Source: Pseudoduganella lutea
Lineage (GTDB): Bacteria; Pseudomonadota; Gammaproteobacteria; Burkholderiales; Burkholderiaceae_D
NCBI RefSeq assembly: GCF_004209755.1
Contig: NZ_CP035913.1
Span: 4,464,001-4,528,000 of the forward strand
Direction: 5' to 3'
Length of the DNA: 64,000 bases
The translations under genes and the position numbers were made by a program. Of the stretch, positions 52,733 to 61,647 are shown piece after piece (the first letter of the stretch is position 1; every line of letters starts with the position of its first letter). The notes under the pieces were generated by a model. It searched no databases. It was not told the DNA's origin and saw only the letters and a program-made list of their open reading frames with translations.

Positions 52733-52759
52733 GTTACGGTTTCCGTACGGGAACCTTTA
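52733..52759 (-). promoter_or_regulatory. sigma-28 (FliA) promoter of flagellin copy 1
   Basis: On the minus strand TAAAGGTT, 11 bases, then ACCGTAAC; the -35 matches FliA at 7 of 8 and the -10 keeps CCG. Position, about 94 bases before the ATG, is the same as for the other two flagellin genes. Confidence 0.65.
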
Positions 52760-52796
52760 GAGGTTTTCCGCAGGAAATCTAAATTTATTTTCGGAA

Positions 52797-52837
52797 TCAA
52801 AAAAGAAAATCCCCGGCTGGTTGCCCAGCCGGGGATT
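52797..52837 (-). terminator. rho-independent terminator of flagellin copy 2
   Basis: A 12-bp stem (ATCCCCGGCTGG at 52809-52820 with CCAGCCGGGGAT at 52825-52836) with a TTGC loop; on the minus strand it is followed by TTTTCTTTTTTGA. It lies 67 bases after the fliC stop. Confidence 0.9.
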
Positions 52838-52903
52838 CCGATGTTCCGCTGATAAGGTTCAGCGAACGATAGTCATTGAATCATGGTCCTGAATGCGGCG
52901 CAA

Positions 52904-54343
52904 TTAACGCAGCAGGCTCATCACACCGTTCGGCAGCGTGTTTGCCTGGGCCAGCATGGCGGTACCGGCCTGCTGCAGGATCTGGCCGCGGGTCATGGCG
53001 GCGGTTTCCGCTGCGAAGTCGGTATCGACGATGCGGCTCTTCGATGCCGACAGGTTTTCCGACGTGGTCGACAGGTTGGCGATCGTCGAAGCGAAACGCG
53101 ACTGCAGTGCACCGAATTCCGCGCGCTGGCCGTTGACCGTCGACAGTGCCGCGTCGGCGATCTTGATGGCCAGCTGGGCACCTTCGAACGAGGTCACGTC
53201 CAGGTCCGAAACCGAGTTCAGGGTCGAGGAGCCGCCGTCCTGCAGGTTCAGGCCCGAGCCTGCGTCGTCGATCGAGAAGCTCTGTGCCGAGTCCATCGTG
53301 ACGCGGCCGTTGGCCGTGCCGCCGTTGGCTGCCGCCGCCGGGGTACCCATCGCGCCATCGGCTGCGTAGGTTGCCAGGGTCATGTTTTCGGTGCTGTTCT
53401 CGATCGAGATGTCCGCGCCGCTGGCGTGGGTCAGCTTGATGCCGCCGTTTTCCTGGTCGTACTGTGCCGTGACGCCGGTCGATGCCGATTGCGCATTGAT
53501 GGCGCTGATGCCCGAGGCGAAATCGCTGGCCGAGCTGCCGGAGCCGGTCGTGAACGAGATCGTCTTCGCGGTGCCGTTGTCGCCCTTCAGTTCGAACGAG
53601 TAGGCGGTGCTGGCGGTCAGGCCCATGTTCATGTCGGTACGGGCGGTGGCGGTCACGCCGGTGTCGCCGGTCTGCTTGTTGATCTTGTCGGCGATGGTTT
53701 TCGCCGTGTCGCCCGTTTCCGTGCTGACGGTCTTCGAACCGCGTGCGCCGTTGATCGTGATGTCCTGCGCGTCGACGACGTTGGTCGTGCCGGCGGCGGC
53801 GATGTCGGCCTGGCCGGCAGCGATACGGTTGTTGCCGTACGTGTTGGTCAGGAAGTTCGAGCCGCTGGCCGAGATCAGCTGGTTGGCGTCGGCGCCGACC
53901 TGGAAGTTCGCGGTGCCCATCGTGCCGTCCAGCAGCGACTGGCCGTTGAACGTGGTGGTTTGTGCAATGCGGTTCAGTTCCGAGGACAGCTGGCCGACTT
54001 CGGTCTGCAGGGCCTGGCGGTCCGATGCCGAGTTGGTGCTGTTCGACGACTGCACGGCCAGTTCGCGGATACGCTGCAGGATGTCGCCCGACGAGGACAG
54101 GGCACCTTCAGCCGTCTGCGCCATCGACACGCCATCGTTGGCGTTGCGCGTTGCCTGGTTCATGCCACGGATCTGGGAGTTCATGCGGTCGGAAATTGCC
54201 AGACCGGCGGCATCGTCTTTTGCGCTGTTGATGCGCAGGCCCGAGGACAGGCGTTGCAGCGAAGTCGACAGGGCGCCTTGGGAGCCCGTCAGGTTACGTT
54301 GCGAATTCAGGGAAGCGATGTTGGTGTTGATGACCGATGCCAT
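52904..54343 (-). CDS. fliC: flagellin (copy 2)
   Basis: 479 residues, N-terminal [21 protein letters not shown]-terminal [13 protein letters not shown]. It differs from copy 3 at two residues that I can see: Asn for Asp in [10 protein letters not shown] and Ala for Ser in [18 protein letters not shown] precedes the ATG. The gene, its leader and its promoter are all duplicated in copy 3 at a period of 1,691 bases, so this is a recent tandem duplication or is kept alike by gene conversion. Each copy has its own promoter and terminator. Confidence 0.97.
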   Translation of the reverse strand: MASVINTNIASLNSQRNLTGSQGALSTSLQRLSSGLRINSAKDDAAGLAISDRMNSQIRGMNQATRNANDGVSMAQTAEGALSSSGDILQRIRELAVQSSNSTNSASDRQALQTEVGQLSSELNRIAQTTTFNGQSLLDGTMGTANFQVGADANQLISASGSNFLTNTYGNNRIAAGQADIAAAGTTNVVDAQDITINGARGSKTVSTETGDTAKTIADKINKQTGDTGVTATARTDMNMGLTASTAYSFELKGDNGTAKTISFTTGSGSSASDFASGISAINAQSASTGVTAQYDQENGGIKLTHASGADISIENSTENMTLATYAADGAMGTPAAAANGGTANGRVTMDSAQSFSIDDAGSGLNLQDGGSSTLNSVSDLDVTSFEGAQLAIKIADAALSTVNGQRAEFGALQSRFASTIANLSTTSENLSASKSRIVDTDFAAETAAMTRGQILQQAGTAMLAQANTLPNGVMSLLR

Positions 54344-54438
54344 GGTGACTCTCCAGACGGTACTGCTGTTGGGCGCTTTGCTCGGTAACTTTGGCCCGTC
54401 ACGCTGTTCTTGTGACGATCAAGCCGCTGTTATTCAAG

Positions 54439-54465
54439 GTAACGGTAGCCGTGCGGAAAGCTTTA
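54439..54465 (-). promoter_or_regulatory. sigma-28 (FliA) promoter of flagellin copy 2
   Basis: On the minus strand TAAAGCTT, 11 bases, ACCGTTAC, about 95 bases before the ATG. It differs by one base in the spacer from the copy-3 promoter. Confidence 0.72.
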
Positions 54466-54534
54466 GGCTTTTCGCGGAATCTTTTGCCGTATGGACTGAT
54501 TTTTTTTGACAATAATTCCGATCACAAGCCCGAA

Positions 54535-54570
54535 CGAAAAATCCCCGGCTGGTTGCCCGGCCGGGGATTT
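54535..54570 (-). terminator. rho-independent terminator of flagellin copy 3
   Basis: ATCCCCGGCTGG (54541-54552) and CCGGCCGGGGAT (54557-54568) pair with one wobble around a TTGC loop; on the minus strand TTTTTCGTTCG follows. Nearly the same hairpin follows copy 2. Confidence 0.88.
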
Positions 54571-54594
54571 GATGGTTCAGTCAACTTTGAAGAA

Positions 54595-56034
54595 TTAACG
54601 CAGCAGGCTCATCACACCGTTCGGCAGCGTGTTTGCCTGGGCCAGCATGGCGGTACCGGCCTGCTGCAGGATCTGGCCGCGGGTCATGCTCGCGGTTTCC
54701 GCTGCGAAGTCGGTATCGACGATACGGCTCTTCGATGCCGACAGGTTTTCCGACGTGGTCGACAGGTTGGCGATCGTCGAAGCGAAACGCGACTGCAGTG
54801 CACCGAATTCCGCGCGCTGGCCGTTGACCGTCGACAGTGCCGCGTCGGCGATCTTGATGGCCAGCTGGGCGCCTTCGAACGAGGTCACGTCCAGGTCCGA
54901 AACCGAGTTCAGGGTCGAGGAGCCGCCGTCCTGCAGGTTCAGGCCCGAGCCTGCGTCGTCGATCGAGAAGCTCTGTGCCGAGTCCATCGTGACGCGGCCG
55001 TTGGCCGTGCCGCCGTTGGCTGCCGCCGCCGGGGTACCCATCGCGCCATCGGCTGCGTAGGTTGCCAGGGTCATGTCTTCGGTGCTGTTCTCGATCGAGA
55101 TGTCCGCGCCGCTGGCGTGGGTCAGCTTGATGCCGCCGTTTTCCTGGTCGTACTGTGCCGTGACGCCGGTCGATGCCGATTGCGCATTGATGGCGCTGAT
55201 GCCCGAGGCGAAATCGCTGGCCGAGCTGCCGGAGCCGGTCGTGAACGAGATCGTCTTCGCGGTGCCGTTGTCGCCCTTCAGTTCGAACGAGTAGGCAGTG
55301 CTGGCGGTCAGGCCCATGTTCATGTCGGTACGGGCGGTGGCGGTCACGCCGGTGTCGCCGGTCTGCTTGTTGATCTTGTCGGCGATGGTCTTCGCCGTGT
55401 CGCCCGTTTCCGTGCTGACGGTCTTCGAACCGCGTGCGCCGTTGATCGTGATGTCCTGCGCGTCGACGACGTTGGTCGTGCCGGCGGCGGCGATGTCGGC
55501 CTGGCCGGCAGCGATACGGTTGTTGCCGTACGTGTTGGTCAGGAAGTTCGAGCCGCTGGCCGAGATCAGCTGGTTGGCGTCGGCGCCGACCTGGAAGTTC
55601 GCAGTGCCCATCGTGCCGTCCAGCAGCGACTGGCCGTTGAACGTGGTGGTTTGTGCAATGCGGTTCAGTTCCGAGGACAACTGGCCGACTTCGGTCTGCA
55701 GGGCCTGGCGGTCCGATGCCGAGTTGGTGCTGTTCGACGATTGCACGGCCAGTTCGCGGATACGCTGCAGGATGTCGCCCGACGAGGACAGGGCGCCTTC
55801 AGCCGTCTGCGCCATCGACACGCCATCGTTGGCGTTGCGCGTTGCCTGGTTCATGCCACGGATCTGGGAGTTCATGCGGTCGGAGATTGCCAGACCGGCG
55901 GCATCGTCTTTTGCGCTGTTGATGCGCAGGCCCGAGGACAGGCGTTGCAGCGAAGTCGACAGGGCGCCTTGGGAGCCCGTCAGGTTACGTTGCGAATTCA
56001 GGGAAGCGATGTTGGTGTTGATGACCGATGCCAT
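54595..56034 (-). CDS. fliC: flagellin (copy 3)
   Basis: 479 residues, almost identical to copy 2 ([10 protein letters not shown] and [11 protein letters not shown] mark the two differences seen). The N- and C-terminal D0/D1 domains are canonical and carry the TLR5-type [10 protein letters not shown]. Its 5' leader and promoter (56035-56156) match those of copy 2 nearly base for base. The three flagellin genes lie in tandem on one strand, copy 3 being the first in the direction of transcription. The products are expected to be exported with FliS and capped by FliD. Confidence 0.97.
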   Translation of the reverse strand: MASVINTNIASLNSQRNLTGSQGALSTSLQRLSSGLRINSAKDDAAGLAISDRMNSQIRGMNQATRNANDGVSMAQTAEGALSSSGDILQRIRELAVQSSNSTNSASDRQALQTEVGQLSSELNRIAQTTTFNGQSLLDGTMGTANFQVGADANQLISASGSNFLTNTYGNNRIAAGQADIAAAGTTNVVDAQDITINGARGSKTVSTETGDTAKTIADKINKQTGDTGVTATARTDMNMGLTASTAYSFELKGDNGTAKTISFTTGSGSSASDFASGISAINAQSASTGVTAQYDQENGGIKLTHASGADISIENSTEDMTLATYAADGAMGTPAAAANGGTANGRVTMDSAQSFSIDDAGSGLNLQDGGSSTLNSVSDLDVTSFEGAQLAIKIADAALSTVNGQRAEFGALQSRFASTIANLSTTSENLSASKSRIVDTDFAAETASMTRGQILQQAGTAMLAQANTLPNGVMSLLR

Positions 56035-56129
56035 GGTGACTCTCCAGACGGTACTGCTGTTGGGCGCTTTGCTCGGTAACTTTGGCCCGTCACGCTGTTC
56101 TTGTGACGATCAAGCCGCTGTTATTCAAG

Positions 56130-56156
56130 GTAACGGTAGCCGTGTGGAAAGCTTTA
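56130..56156 (-). promoter_or_regulatory. sigma-28 (FliA) promoter of flagellin copy 3
   Basis: On the minus strand TAAAGCTT, 11 bases, ACCGTTAC, about 95 bases before the ATG at 56034; same as the copy-2 promoter except for one spacer base. Confidence 0.72.
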
Positions 56157-56254
56157 GGGTTTTTTCGTGGGAAATCGAATTTTTTTGAAGAAATACCTGC
56201 GCGATGCTTACTGTTGAGCTGGAATTGCCGGAAGTTGCTGATATAAACATACAA

Positions 56255-56283
56255 CGGCAAAAGCCCGGTCTGGCCGGGCTCGT
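56255..56283 (-). terminator. rho-independent terminator of the diguanylate cyclase gene
   Basis: AGCCCGG (56262-56268) and CCGGGCT (56274-56280) form a GC stem; on the minus strand it is followed by TTTTGCCGTTG. It lies about 20 bases after the cyclase stop. Confidence 0.8.
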
Positions 56284-56300
56284 GTTATCGGAGAAAACGC

Positions 56301-57872
56301 TTATTCGGCGACGACCACGCGGTTCTTGCCGGTCCTCTTTGCCGTGTACATGGCCGCGTCCGCGCGCTTGACGAGCGCGGCCTGGTCCTCGCCCTGGCGG
56401 CGCAGCGCCACGCCGGCGGAGAAAGTAATCAACAGCTTTTCGTTCTCATGCAGGAAGAAATGCCGGGTCAGCTCGCGCTGCAGCCGCGTCATCGTGGCCA
56501 CCGCCGCGTCGACCGCTGTTTCCGGCAGCAGGATCACGAATTCCTCGCCGCCGAAACGGGCGATCACATCCATGGAACGCAGCGTGTCCTTGACGACCTT
56601 GACAAGGTGCTTCAGGGCGCTGTCGCCGGCGATGTGGCCGTAGGTATCGTTCAGTTTCTTGAAATCGTCCAGGTCCAGCACGGCGATGCACAGCGGTGTG
56701 TGGCGCCGGTCGGCGCGGGCGGTTTCACGCTCGAACACGTCATCGAGGCCGCGACGGTTCAGGCTGCCCGTCAACTGGTCTTCACGTACCAGTTCGCTCA
56801 TATGCTGCAGCTGCATTTCCAGCGCCCTGATGCGCTCTTCCGCTTCCTGCACTTCCTGGCGCGCGTTGACCATGTTGTCGCGGGCCTGCAGCGCTTCGTT
56901 CTGCACCACGCGGGTTTCGTGCAGCACTTCGTCGAGGATATGGTTCAGCTCGGTTATGTCGTTCGCGTGGCTGATCTTTTCGGAATAGGCCCCGATCTTC
57001 TGGGAGAAATCGCCCGTGGTGGCGGCTACCTGGCCCAGGCGGTCGATAAAGGTCATCACCATGTTCTTCACCGTGGCCTTGACGTCCGCCACGCTGTGCT
57101 TGAGCTGGCTCTGCTTGAAGATCACGTCCTTCAGGCTGCGCGTGGCCGCTTCGAGCGCGCGCGCATCCAGCGGGCCGGCGATCAGCGCCTGCACGGTGTC
57201 GACCTGGCCACGCAGCCAGGAATCGTCGTCCAGCAATTCGCTGACGTTTTCCAGCAGCAGGCGGAACAGGCGCAACAGCAATTCCTGCTGCTCGGCCGTG
57301 TCGCCATGCTTCAGTTCGATCTGGTAGCACAGCTGTTTCAGCCGCAGCGCGATTTCCGACAAGTCCGCTTCGGTGTGCGCTTCCTTCGTGGCGGCACCCA
57401 GCGACTCGGCTTCCGCCGCCATGTCTGGTGCGGCGCTCAGCAGCGAAGCCACGGCCAGGGTCAAAGTGCGGCTGAGCAGGTCGCGCAGCAGGCGCGTCTG
57501 CTCGCTCTCGTCCATCGGCGCCAGTTCGATGCCGCCTTTTTTGACGGGCCGGTCGGCCAGTTGCGACAGGGCCTTGGCGTATGCATCCCAATCGCGTGCC
57601 TTGACCGCGTGGTTGAACCGGCGGCCGAACTCGGCCAGCTCGCCTGGCTGCTCTTTCAAGCGCGCGGCAAAACGGTTCAGCACGTTTTCAGGGCCGGGAT
57701 CGCTGGGAATGGCCACGACGGGCGCTGGGGCGGGAATGCCGGCGATTTCGTTGTAGATCTCCCGGTACGCGTCAGGCGTCGGCGCGATGCGGCGCACGGC
57801 CAGGCGGCGAAAGGCTTCGCGCGCGATTTCAGCTGGATTCTGGTCCGCGGAACTTGGAGGTTTGCTCGACAT
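56301..57872 (-). CDS. GGDEF-domain diguanylate cyclase
   Basis: 523 residues, no membrane segment. Makes c-di-GMP from two GTP. The C-terminal GGDEF domain has DQLTGSLNRRGLDDVFERE, LDLDDFKKLNDTYGH and the active site GGEEF at 441-445, with an intact inhibitory I-site RSMD at 432-435, so product inhibition is expected. The N-terminal 330 residues are helical: a conserved start (AREAFRRLAVRRIAPTPDAY) and long coils ending in QEAEERIRALEMQLQHMSEL just before the GGDEF domain, probably a signal-transmitting coiled coil. Close to the flagellins and in the same window as the PilZ brake YcgR, so motility control is plausible. Confidence 0.93.
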   Translation of the reverse strand: MSSKPPSSADQNPAEIAREAFRRLAVRRIAPTPDAYREIYNEIAGIPAPAPVVAIPSDPGPENVLNRFAARLKEQPGELAEFGRRFNHAVKARDWDAYAKALSQLADRPVKKGGIELAPMDESEQTRLLRDLLSRTLTLAVASLLSAAPDMAAEAESLGAATKEAHTEADLSEIALRLKQLCYQIELKHGDTAEQQELLLRLFRLLLENVSELLDDDSWLRGQVDTVQALIAGPLDARALEAATRSLKDVIFKQSQLKHSVADVKATVKNMVMTFIDRLGQVAATTGDFSQKIGAYSEKISHANDITELNHILDEVLHETRVVQNEALQARDNMVNARQEVQEAEERIRALEMQLQHMSELVREDQLTGSLNRRGLDDVFERETARADRRHTPLCIAVLDLDDFKKLNDTYGHIAGDSALKHLVKVVKDTLRSMDVIARFGGEEFVILLPETAVDAAVATMTRLQRELTRHFFLHENEKLLITFSAGVALRRQGEDQAALVKRADAAMYTAKRTGKNRVVVAE

Positions 57873-58022
57873 CTGGCGTGCACTTTACAAAAGGATGACC
57901 AATAGCTTGCATCTTAGAACAATGGCGCATTATTCGAAGCACAAAGGAGCGGGGGAAAATTCCTTTACTTTCGGAACCAGAAGTTTCTGAATGTCAGTGT
58001 CCAGCCGCGGGCGGGCGCGTTG

Positions 58023-58670
58023 TCAGTCGATCAGGCCGTTCCTGATCGCATAATGCGTCAACTCTGCGCTGTTCTTCAGTTTCATCTTGACCAGCAGGCG
58101 AGCCCGGTATTCGCTCACCGTCTTCACCGACAGCGACAGCTCCTTGGCGATCGCGCCCACCGTCATGCCCGAGGCAATCAGCGTCAGCGTCTGGTATTCG
58201 CGGTCGGACAGTGTTTCGTGCGGCGCCGCTTCATGGTCCTCGCCCACGTGGTTGGCCAGTTCCTGGGCCAGGGCGGGGCTGATGTATTTCATGCCGCCCG
58301 CCACCTGCCGGATCGCGTTGACGAGTTCCTTCGGCGCGCTCTGCTTGGTGAGGTAACCGGCGGCGCCGGCCTTCAGCGAGCGGATGGCGTACTGGTCCTC
58401 GCGGTGCATGGACAGCATCAGCACGGCCAGCTCCGGTTTTTCCTTCTTGATCTGTTTCAGCACCTCGATGCCGCTGCGATCGGGCATCGAGATATCGAGC
58501 AGCACCACGTGGCAGCCCGACTTGCGGAACAGGCGTAGTGCATCGCTGCCGTTTTCCGCTTCGCCGGACACCACGATGTCGCGGGTGTCGGCCAGGATCT
58601 GCTTCAGGCCCTCGCGCACGATCGCGTGATCGTCCGCGATGAAGACCTTGATGGCTGCCTTGTCGCTCAT
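58023..58670 (-). CDS. NarL/FixJ-family response regulator
   Basis: 215 residues from an ATG at 58670 (an ATG at 58676 adds two residues). Receiver domain 6-122: acidic pocket IADDH, phosphorylation site D59 in VVLLDISMPDRSG, and K109 in GYLTKQS. C-terminal LuxR-type helix-turn-helix at about 148-210: LSDREYQTLTLIASGMTVGA, IAKELSLSVKTVSEYRARLL. A DNA-binding regulator paired with the kinase gene ten bases upstream. The overall pattern resembles UvrY/GacA-type regulators, but targets cannot be read from the sequence. Confidence 0.93.
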   Translation of the reverse strand: MSDKAAIKVFIADDHAIVREGLKQILADTRDIVVSGEAENGSDALRLFRKSGCHVVLLDISMPDRSGIEVLKQIKKEKPELAVLMLSMHREDQYAIRSLKAGAAGYLTKQSAPKELVNAIRQVAGGMKYISPALAQELANHVGEDHEAAPHETLSDREYQTLTLIASGMTVGAIAKELSLSVKTVSEYRARLLVKMKLKNSAELTHYAIRNGLID

Positions 58671-58680
58671 ATACATCTCA

Positions 58681-60117
58681 TTATGTTATTGCAGCCCGAA
58701 TTGTAGCCGCTTCCGGCCCGTCGCCCGGGCCGGCACGCCGGATGCGGATCGCCACGACCGTGCCGCCACCGGGCGCATGCGCGAGGTTCAGCGTGCCACC
58801 CAGTGCCCGTGCCCGTTCGGCCATGCCGCGCAGGCCGAACGAGCCCGGCTTGGCGCGGTCGGCGGAGCGGATGCCGCGGCCATTGTCGGTGATTTTCACG
58901 CCGACGTGCGTGCGCGTGCTGTGCAGGCGCACCGTCACGGTGGAAGCGTGCGCGTGCTTGGCGATATTGGTCAGCGCCTCCTGCACGATGCGGAACAGCG
59001 CCGTGGCCTGGTCGGCATCGAGTTCCACATCCTTTTCGTTGGAGTGGAAGGTGCACGCCAGGCCCGCCTGCGCGGCGAATTCCTTGACCTGCCATTCGAG
59101 CGCGGCAACGAGGCCGAAGTCCAGGATCGACGGCCGCAGGTCGAGCGTGATGCGGTGCACGGCATCGATGGTGCGGTCGGCCAGTTCGTCGACATAGGCC
59201 GCCTTCCTGGCCAGCACGTCGTCGCCCTCCGGCAGGCGCGCGGCCAGCATCGCCAGCGCCATCTTGATCGCGGTGAGGTTGCCGCCGAGGTCATCGTGGA
59301 TCTCGCGCGCCATGCGCGTGCGTTCCTGTTCCTTGACCTTTTCGATGTGGGCGGTCAGCTCCGCCAGCCGCGACCGGCTGGCCCGCACTTCCAGTTGCTC
59401 CAGTTTGCTTTCGGTGATGTTGGTCATGATGCCTTCCCACTGCACGGCACCATCGGGCAACACGTGCGGGGTGGCGCGCAGGTTGATCCACTTGACGTCC
59501 TTCCACGCCTCGATCCAGATGCGGCCTTCCCAGTTCCAGCTCCACAGCGTGGCGGCGGATGACGCCATCGCATCGAGATAGGATTGCCGGTCTTCCGGCA
59601 GCACCAGGTGCGCGAACTGTTCCGGCTGCGCGGCGAGTTCGGCCGCCGGCAAGCCCAGCAGCGCCTGGCAGCCTTCGCTGAGATAGGGGAAGGACACGCG
59701 GCCGTCCGTCTCGCGGCGGAACTGGTACACCAGGCCGGGTGTGTGCGACACGATGGCGTCGAAGCGCGTTTGCACCTGTTGCAGCACGTCCGTCGCCGCT
59801 TCGTCCTCGGCGATCGCCAGCACGCAGTCCCTGTCGTCGTGGCGCACCCGCAGCAGCCGCAGCGTCACCGGGTAGCTCGTGCCATCCGTCCGCGCCAGCG
59901 TGGTGCCGGCGGCGGTCCCGGCGGCAAGGGCCGCGTCGAACCCTTCGCGGGACAGGGCAGGGGCAATGGCGGCGAAGTCGTCGCCGGCGCGACCGCCCGA
60001 TTGTCGGCCCGCCGCCGGGTTCGTATCGAGCAGGCGCAGTGTATGGGGATCGATCAGGAAGAGCTGGGAACGCGTGGCATGCCACACGGCTTGGTGGCAG
60101 GAATGGACAATGCTCAT
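58681..60117 (-). CDS. PAS-domain sensor histidine kinase (HisKA_3 type)
   Basis: 478 residues from an ATG at 60117 (the frame stays open further upstream, to 60669, across greB on the other strand). No membrane segment, so a cytoplasmic sensor. A short N-terminal PAS-like region (about 10-105), a second PAS/PAC at about 115-240 (SHTPGLVYQFRRETDGRVSF; INLRATPHVLPDGAVQWEGI), a HisKA_3 dimerisation domain with the phospho-accepting H274 in MAREIHDDLGGNLTAIKMAL, and a HATPase with N box IVQEALTNIAKHA, DNGRGI and GLRGMAERARALGG. Partner of the NarL-type regulator ten bases downstream. Confidence 0.92.
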   Translation of the reverse strand: MSIVHSCHQAVWHATRSQLFLIDPHTLRLLDTNPAAGRQSGGRAGDDFAAIAPALSREGFDAALAAGTAAGTTLARTDGTSYPVTLRLLRVRHDDRDCVLAIAEDEAATDVLQQVQTRFDAIVSHTPGLVYQFRRETDGRVSFPYLSEGCQALLGLPAAELAAQPEQFAHLVLPEDRQSYLDAMASSAATLWSWNWEGRIWIEAWKDVKWINLRATPHVLPDGAVQWEGIMTNITESKLEQLEVRASRSRLAELTAHIEKVKEQERTRMAREIHDDLGGNLTAIKMALAMLAARLPEGDDVLARKAAYVDELADRTIDAVHRITLDLRPSILDFGLVAALEWQVKEFAAQAGLACTFHSNEKDVELDADQATALFRIVQEALTNIAKHAHASTVTVRLHSTRTHVGVKITDNGRGIRSADRAKPGSFGLRGMAERARALGGTLNLAHAPGGGTVVAIRIRRAGPGDGPEAATIRAAIT

Positions 60118-60171
60118 AAGTGTGTACAATCGTTCCGTATTGGCAGGATGATACGTGAAACACCACTTCTC

Positions 60172-60729
60172 ATGAACAAAGCTTTTGTGAAAGAAACCGA
60201 GCAGGACGATGACGACGACGTCCAGCTGGCGCCGCCGATTCCTCCCGGCGCGAAGAACTACCTCACCCCGAGCGGCTACCAGCGCATCAAGGACGAGCTG
60301 CTGCAACTGATCGACGTGGAACGGCCCGAAGTCGTGAAGGTGGTGCACTGGGCCGCCTCGAACGGCGACCGCTCGGAAAACGGCGACTACATCTACGGCA
60401 AGCGCCGACTGCGCGAAATCGACCGCCGCATCCGCTTCCTCACCAAGCGGCTCGACCTGGCCGAAGTGGTCGACCCGAGCGTGCACCACGGCAGCGACCA
60501 GATCTTCTTCGGCGCCACCGTCACCTACAGCAACCAGGATGGCGTGGAAAACACGATCACCATCGTCGGCATCGACGAATTCGACCCGCTGAAGGGCAAG
60601 GTCAGCTGGATCTCCCCCATCGCCCGCACGATCACCAAGGCGCGCGAGGGCGATACCGTGACGCTGCACACGCCGACCGGGGTGGAGGAGCTGGAGATTC
60701 TGGAAGTCAGCTATCCGGCAGCGAAGTAG
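60172..60729 (+). CDS. greB: transcription elongation factor GreB
   Basis: 185 residues from an ATG at 60172; an ATG at 60148 would add eight residues. GreB makes stalled RNA polymerase cleave its transcript. The N-terminal coiled coil has YLTPSGYQRIKDELLQLIDV and VHWAASNGDRSENGDYIYGK, with the acidic D-x-x-E-N tip; the C-terminal FKBP-like domain has GATVTYSNQDGVENTITIVG and SPIARTITKAREGDTVTLHT. An unusual acidic stretch (EQDDDDD) lies near the start. Divergent from the histidine kinase across 54 bases. Confidence 0.95.
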   Translation: MNKAFVKETEQDDDDDVQLAPPIPPGAKNYLTPSGYQRIKDELLQLIDVERPEVVKVVHWAASNGDRSENGDYIYGKRRLREIDRRIRFLTKRLDLAEVVDPSVHHGSDQIFFGATVTYSNQDGVENTITIVGIDEFDPLKGKVSWISPIARTITKAREGDTVTLHTPTGVEELEILEVSYPAAK

Positions 60730-60746
60730 CCATCCGCAGCGTGTCT

Positions 60747-60793
60747 GGTGTCGGACACTTTTCCCGGGTTTTCGGGAAAGGTGTCGGACACCG
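60747..60793. repeat. REP-like palindrome (GGTGTCGGACAC family), greB side of RAYT
   Basis: GGTGTCGGACACTTTTCCCG (from 60747) and CGGGAAAGGTGTCGGACACC (60773-60792) form an inverted repeat. Same design as 61568-61620 and 19081-19137; with the next repeat it brackets the transposase remnant. Confidence 0.85.
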
Positions 60794-60856
60794 GTGTTCC
60801 TTACAGAATTCGCCGGCGTGTCTGGTTTCGTACACCGGGGTTTTTCACGGCTTGCA

Positions 60857-61488
60857 TCAACTCTCGACCGGGCGTTTCCCTGGCCGTCCCCGAGGGGCTG
60901 GAGAATACATCAAGCCCCGGATTTCCATTAACTCATCCGGATTCAGCTCGCAATCCGACAAGCACCGGTAGTTGGCAAAACGCTCCGTTTCGTTCAGTCC
61001 CAGACGCAGGTAAAGCTCGTGTGGACATACCAAGCGGTCAGCGTTGAAGCCGGCATTCCCACGGTAGCTCGACCAGCGGTATCGCTCCTGGTGAATAACC
61101 ATTCCAGCCCGCATAGGGTTGGCCTCGATATAGCGCTGACATTTCATGAAGTACCGTTCGGTTGGAACCGGATGCGACCAGAAACGGCTTTCCCATACTG
61201 AGCCGGTACGGCGCAGCGTTTGTTGAAACAAAGCGTATATTGCTGGCCGAGGCGCCTCATCAGTTCTGGCGCAAGCCTGATCTCATCGAACGACGCAAGG
61301 ATGTGGACGTGGTTGGTCATCAGCACGTAAGCATGGATTGAACAGCCAACGGTGGAGGCATGGCTGCCAAGCCACTCCAGGTAGACGAGAAAATCTGATT
61401 CGCTGAGAAAGCATGGCTGGCGATTGTGGCCACGCTGGATGATGTGCAAGGGTATGCCAGGTAACAGCAGACGGGGACGTCGCGACAT
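60857..61488 (-). pseudogene. REP-associated tyrosine transposase (RAYT, Y1_Tnp), frameshifted
   Basis: The minus strand carries two overlapping pieces in different frames that together make one transposase of about 210 residues. Piece one (61488 to about 61220): MSRRPRLLLPGIPLHIIQRG, NRQPCFLSESDFLVYLEWL, and HUH-type AYVLMTNHVHILA, then MRRLGQQYTLCFNKR. Piece two (about 61220 to 60857): RRTGSVWESRFWSHPVP, YFMKCQRYIEANPMRAGMV with the probable catalytic tyrosine, and YRWSSYRGNAG. The join falls at CGCTGCGCCGTACCGG near 61210, where one base appears to be missing. Such enzymes move REP palindromes; two matching palindromes flank this one. A sequencing error or programmed frameshift would make it functional, but as given it is broken. 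Confidence 0.85.
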
Positions 61489-61567
61489 GGTGCCTCCGGA
61501 GGATGAGAATGTCGCTATCTTCTCGCCAGCTTGTCATGGGCAGGCTGTGGGAGCGCAAGGGAAAACC

Positions 61568-61620
61568 GGTGTCTGACACTTTTTTCTGGATGAATCGCCC
61601 AGAAAAAAGTGTCAGACACC
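61568..61620. repeat. REP-like palindrome (GGTGTCTGACAC family), spoT side of RAYT
   Basis: Perfect 22-base arms, GGTGTCTGACACTTTTTTCTGG-type at 61568-61589 (20 bases: GTGTCTGACACTTTTTTCTG inside) and its complement at 61599-61620, around a nine-base loop. It ends 27 bases before the spoT stop and may act as terminator for spoT. Confidence 0.88.
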
Positions 61621-61647
61621 AGTCGCAGGCGGGGGCTGTCCCAGTTT

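Noticed and set aside
60117..60669. An N-terminal extension of the histidine kinase frame to 60669
   Set aside because: It runs antisense through greB, has no kinase-family similarity, and the ATG at 60117 gives a normal PAS kinase.
9431..61620. CRISPR arrays among the many short repeats
   Set aside because: The repeats are isolated palindromes or single tandem pairs without regular spacers, and there are no cas genes.
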